This document shows positions 63,457 through 64,000 of a stretch of DNA of 64,000 nucleotides, piece after piece. The translations under genes were made by a program, and so were the position numbers. This DNA comes from an uncultured Flavobacteriaceae bacterium (lineage in GTDB: Bacteria > Bacteroidota > Bacteroidia > Flavobacteriales > Flavobacteriaceae). Position 1 is the stretch's first letter. Each line of letters opens with the position of its first letter. The notes below the pieces were generated by a model. That model was given only the letters and a program-made list of their open reading frames with translations. It was not told the DNA's origin and ran no database searches. The stretch covers positions 496,001 to 560,000 of the forward strand of contig CANNCM010000001.1 of assembly GCA_947503105.1 (NCBI GenBank), read 5' to 3'.

Positions 63457-64000
63457 TCAAATTTCTGACATTAACTTTTCAAAGTTCCATACTGTCGCAA
63501 ATTCCAGATTCAAACTGGCAAGAGTTGTTAAATGAATTGTTTCAGAATCATATTTTTCTCCATTAATTCCAATTCTGTCAAAAGTTGCTGTTGCATCTGA
63601 AATTAGATAGGTTTTATATCCAAAATTCCCTGCCATCCGAGTTGTAGTTGACACACAGTGATTTGTCGTTAAACCCACAATAACAAGTGTATCAATATTT
63701 AAATCATCCAATTGCTCTTTTAAGTTAGTACCGATAAAAGCACTATTGACATTTTTTGTAATTATCGTTTCATTTTTCATTGGCAATACAGCGTCATTGA
63801 ATTCAAATCCCTTGTCTAACGGGTTTAATTTGGATTTTAAATTTTTTGAGCTGTGTCGAATGTGAAATAAAGGTAAATTTAATTCTCTCCATTTCTCCAA
63901 AATCTTACCACAAAGGGCCTCGGCATTTTTATTATTCTTATTTCCTCCCCAGTAGTCTTCGTTTAAAAATGCTTTTTGTACATCTATTAATATTAATGCA
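63457..64000 (-). CDS. Isochorismatase-family cysteine hydrolase (5' end outside window)
   Basis: Alpha/beta hydrolase-like enzyme of the nicotinamidase/isochorismatase group. The frame is open to the window end. It reads ALILIDVQKAFLNED upstream of the in-frame TTG at 63900, so the true start lies beyond 64000. The catalytic Asp is in DVQ, the Lys in ITKNVNSAF, and the nucleophile Cys in GLTTNHCVSTT. About 181 residues are visible, nearly the full domain. The substrate is unknown. Codon use resembles the flanking genes. Confidence 0.9.
   Translation of the reverse strand, partial: ALILIDVQKAFLNEDYWGGNKNNKNAEALCGKILEKWRELNLPLFHIRHSSKNLKSKLNPLDKGFEFNDAVLPMKNETIITKNVNSAFIGTNLKEQLDDLNIDTLVIVGLTTNHCVSTTTRMAGNFGYKTYLISDATATFDRIGINGEKYDSETIHLTTLASLNLEFATVWNFEKLMSEI

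Overview
The window looks like a contiguous chromosomal piece of a marine-type member of the Flavobacteriaceae (Bacteroidota). The DNA is A/T-rich. Clear Shine-Dalgarno sequences are almost absent. Many genes are preceded by the Bacteroidota -7 element TAnnTTTG. The gene content is also diagnostic: PorW/SprE of the type IX secretion system, the gliding lipoprotein GldH, bactofilin, HU-CCDC81/SPOR protein, DUF4837, DUF4292, DUF4254 and DUF6341/DUF6427, and an F-type ATP synthase operon without atpD and atpC. No rRNA, tRNA, CRISPR array, insertion sequence or prophage was seen, and no gap between genes exceeds about 220 bases.

Layout. 1-7.3 kb: end of pgk, a lytic transglycosylase, a DUF4837 lipoprotein, tatA, an M23 peptidase, a GH3-family protein and a DUF6909-like protein. 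7.3-24.6 kb: a surface polysaccharide (O-antigen or capsule) locus read in one direction. It has a Wzz-like protein, rfbC, rfbD, gmd, fcl, a lipoprotein, asnB, a TagD-like cytidylyltransferase, a CDP-glycerol glycerophosphotransferase, a Wzx flippase, a LicD-like protein, a second paralogous lipoprotein, a Wzy candidate, GT2, GT4, GT26, an O-antigen-ligase-like protein and a secreted beta-propeller-like protein. 24.7-28.3 kb: UDP-glucuronate decarboxylase, the initiating sugar-phosphate transferase and purD, behind a separate promoter.

28.3-32.3 kb: DUF6341/DUF6427, DUF4254, a GT9 and a ferredoxin-type reductase. 32.5-41.2 kb: porW, bactofilin, atpZ, DUF6168 and atpBEFHAG, closed by an intrinsic terminator. 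41.2-47 kb: a lipoprotein, a flippase, dut, a TPR protein, a DUF4292 protein and EnvC. 47-56 kb: thioesterase, SPOR protein, dprA, trpS, plsC, recA, trhO, ricT-like and gldH. 56-64 kb: class A PBP, scoA/scoB, a double ATPase of a peptide ABC transporter, a DEDD exonuclease, a beta-lactamase-fold serine hydrolase and an isochorismatase-family hydrolase cut by the window end.

How it fits together. Most genes are housekeeping or cell-envelope genes. The accessory part is the polysaccharide locus. It predicts a glycan with fucose and a dTDP-6-deoxysugar, probably an amidated uronic acid, and a glycerol-phosphate or similar phosphodiester decoration made by teichoic-acid-type enzymes in a Gram-negative. 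A pair of unannotated lipoprotein paralogues brackets the phosphodiester module and is the best candidate for something undescribed. At the expression level, four genes carry a TAnnTTTG box only 5-6 bases before the start codon, suggesting leaderless transcripts. A perfect 15-bp hairpin sits between atpE and atpF.
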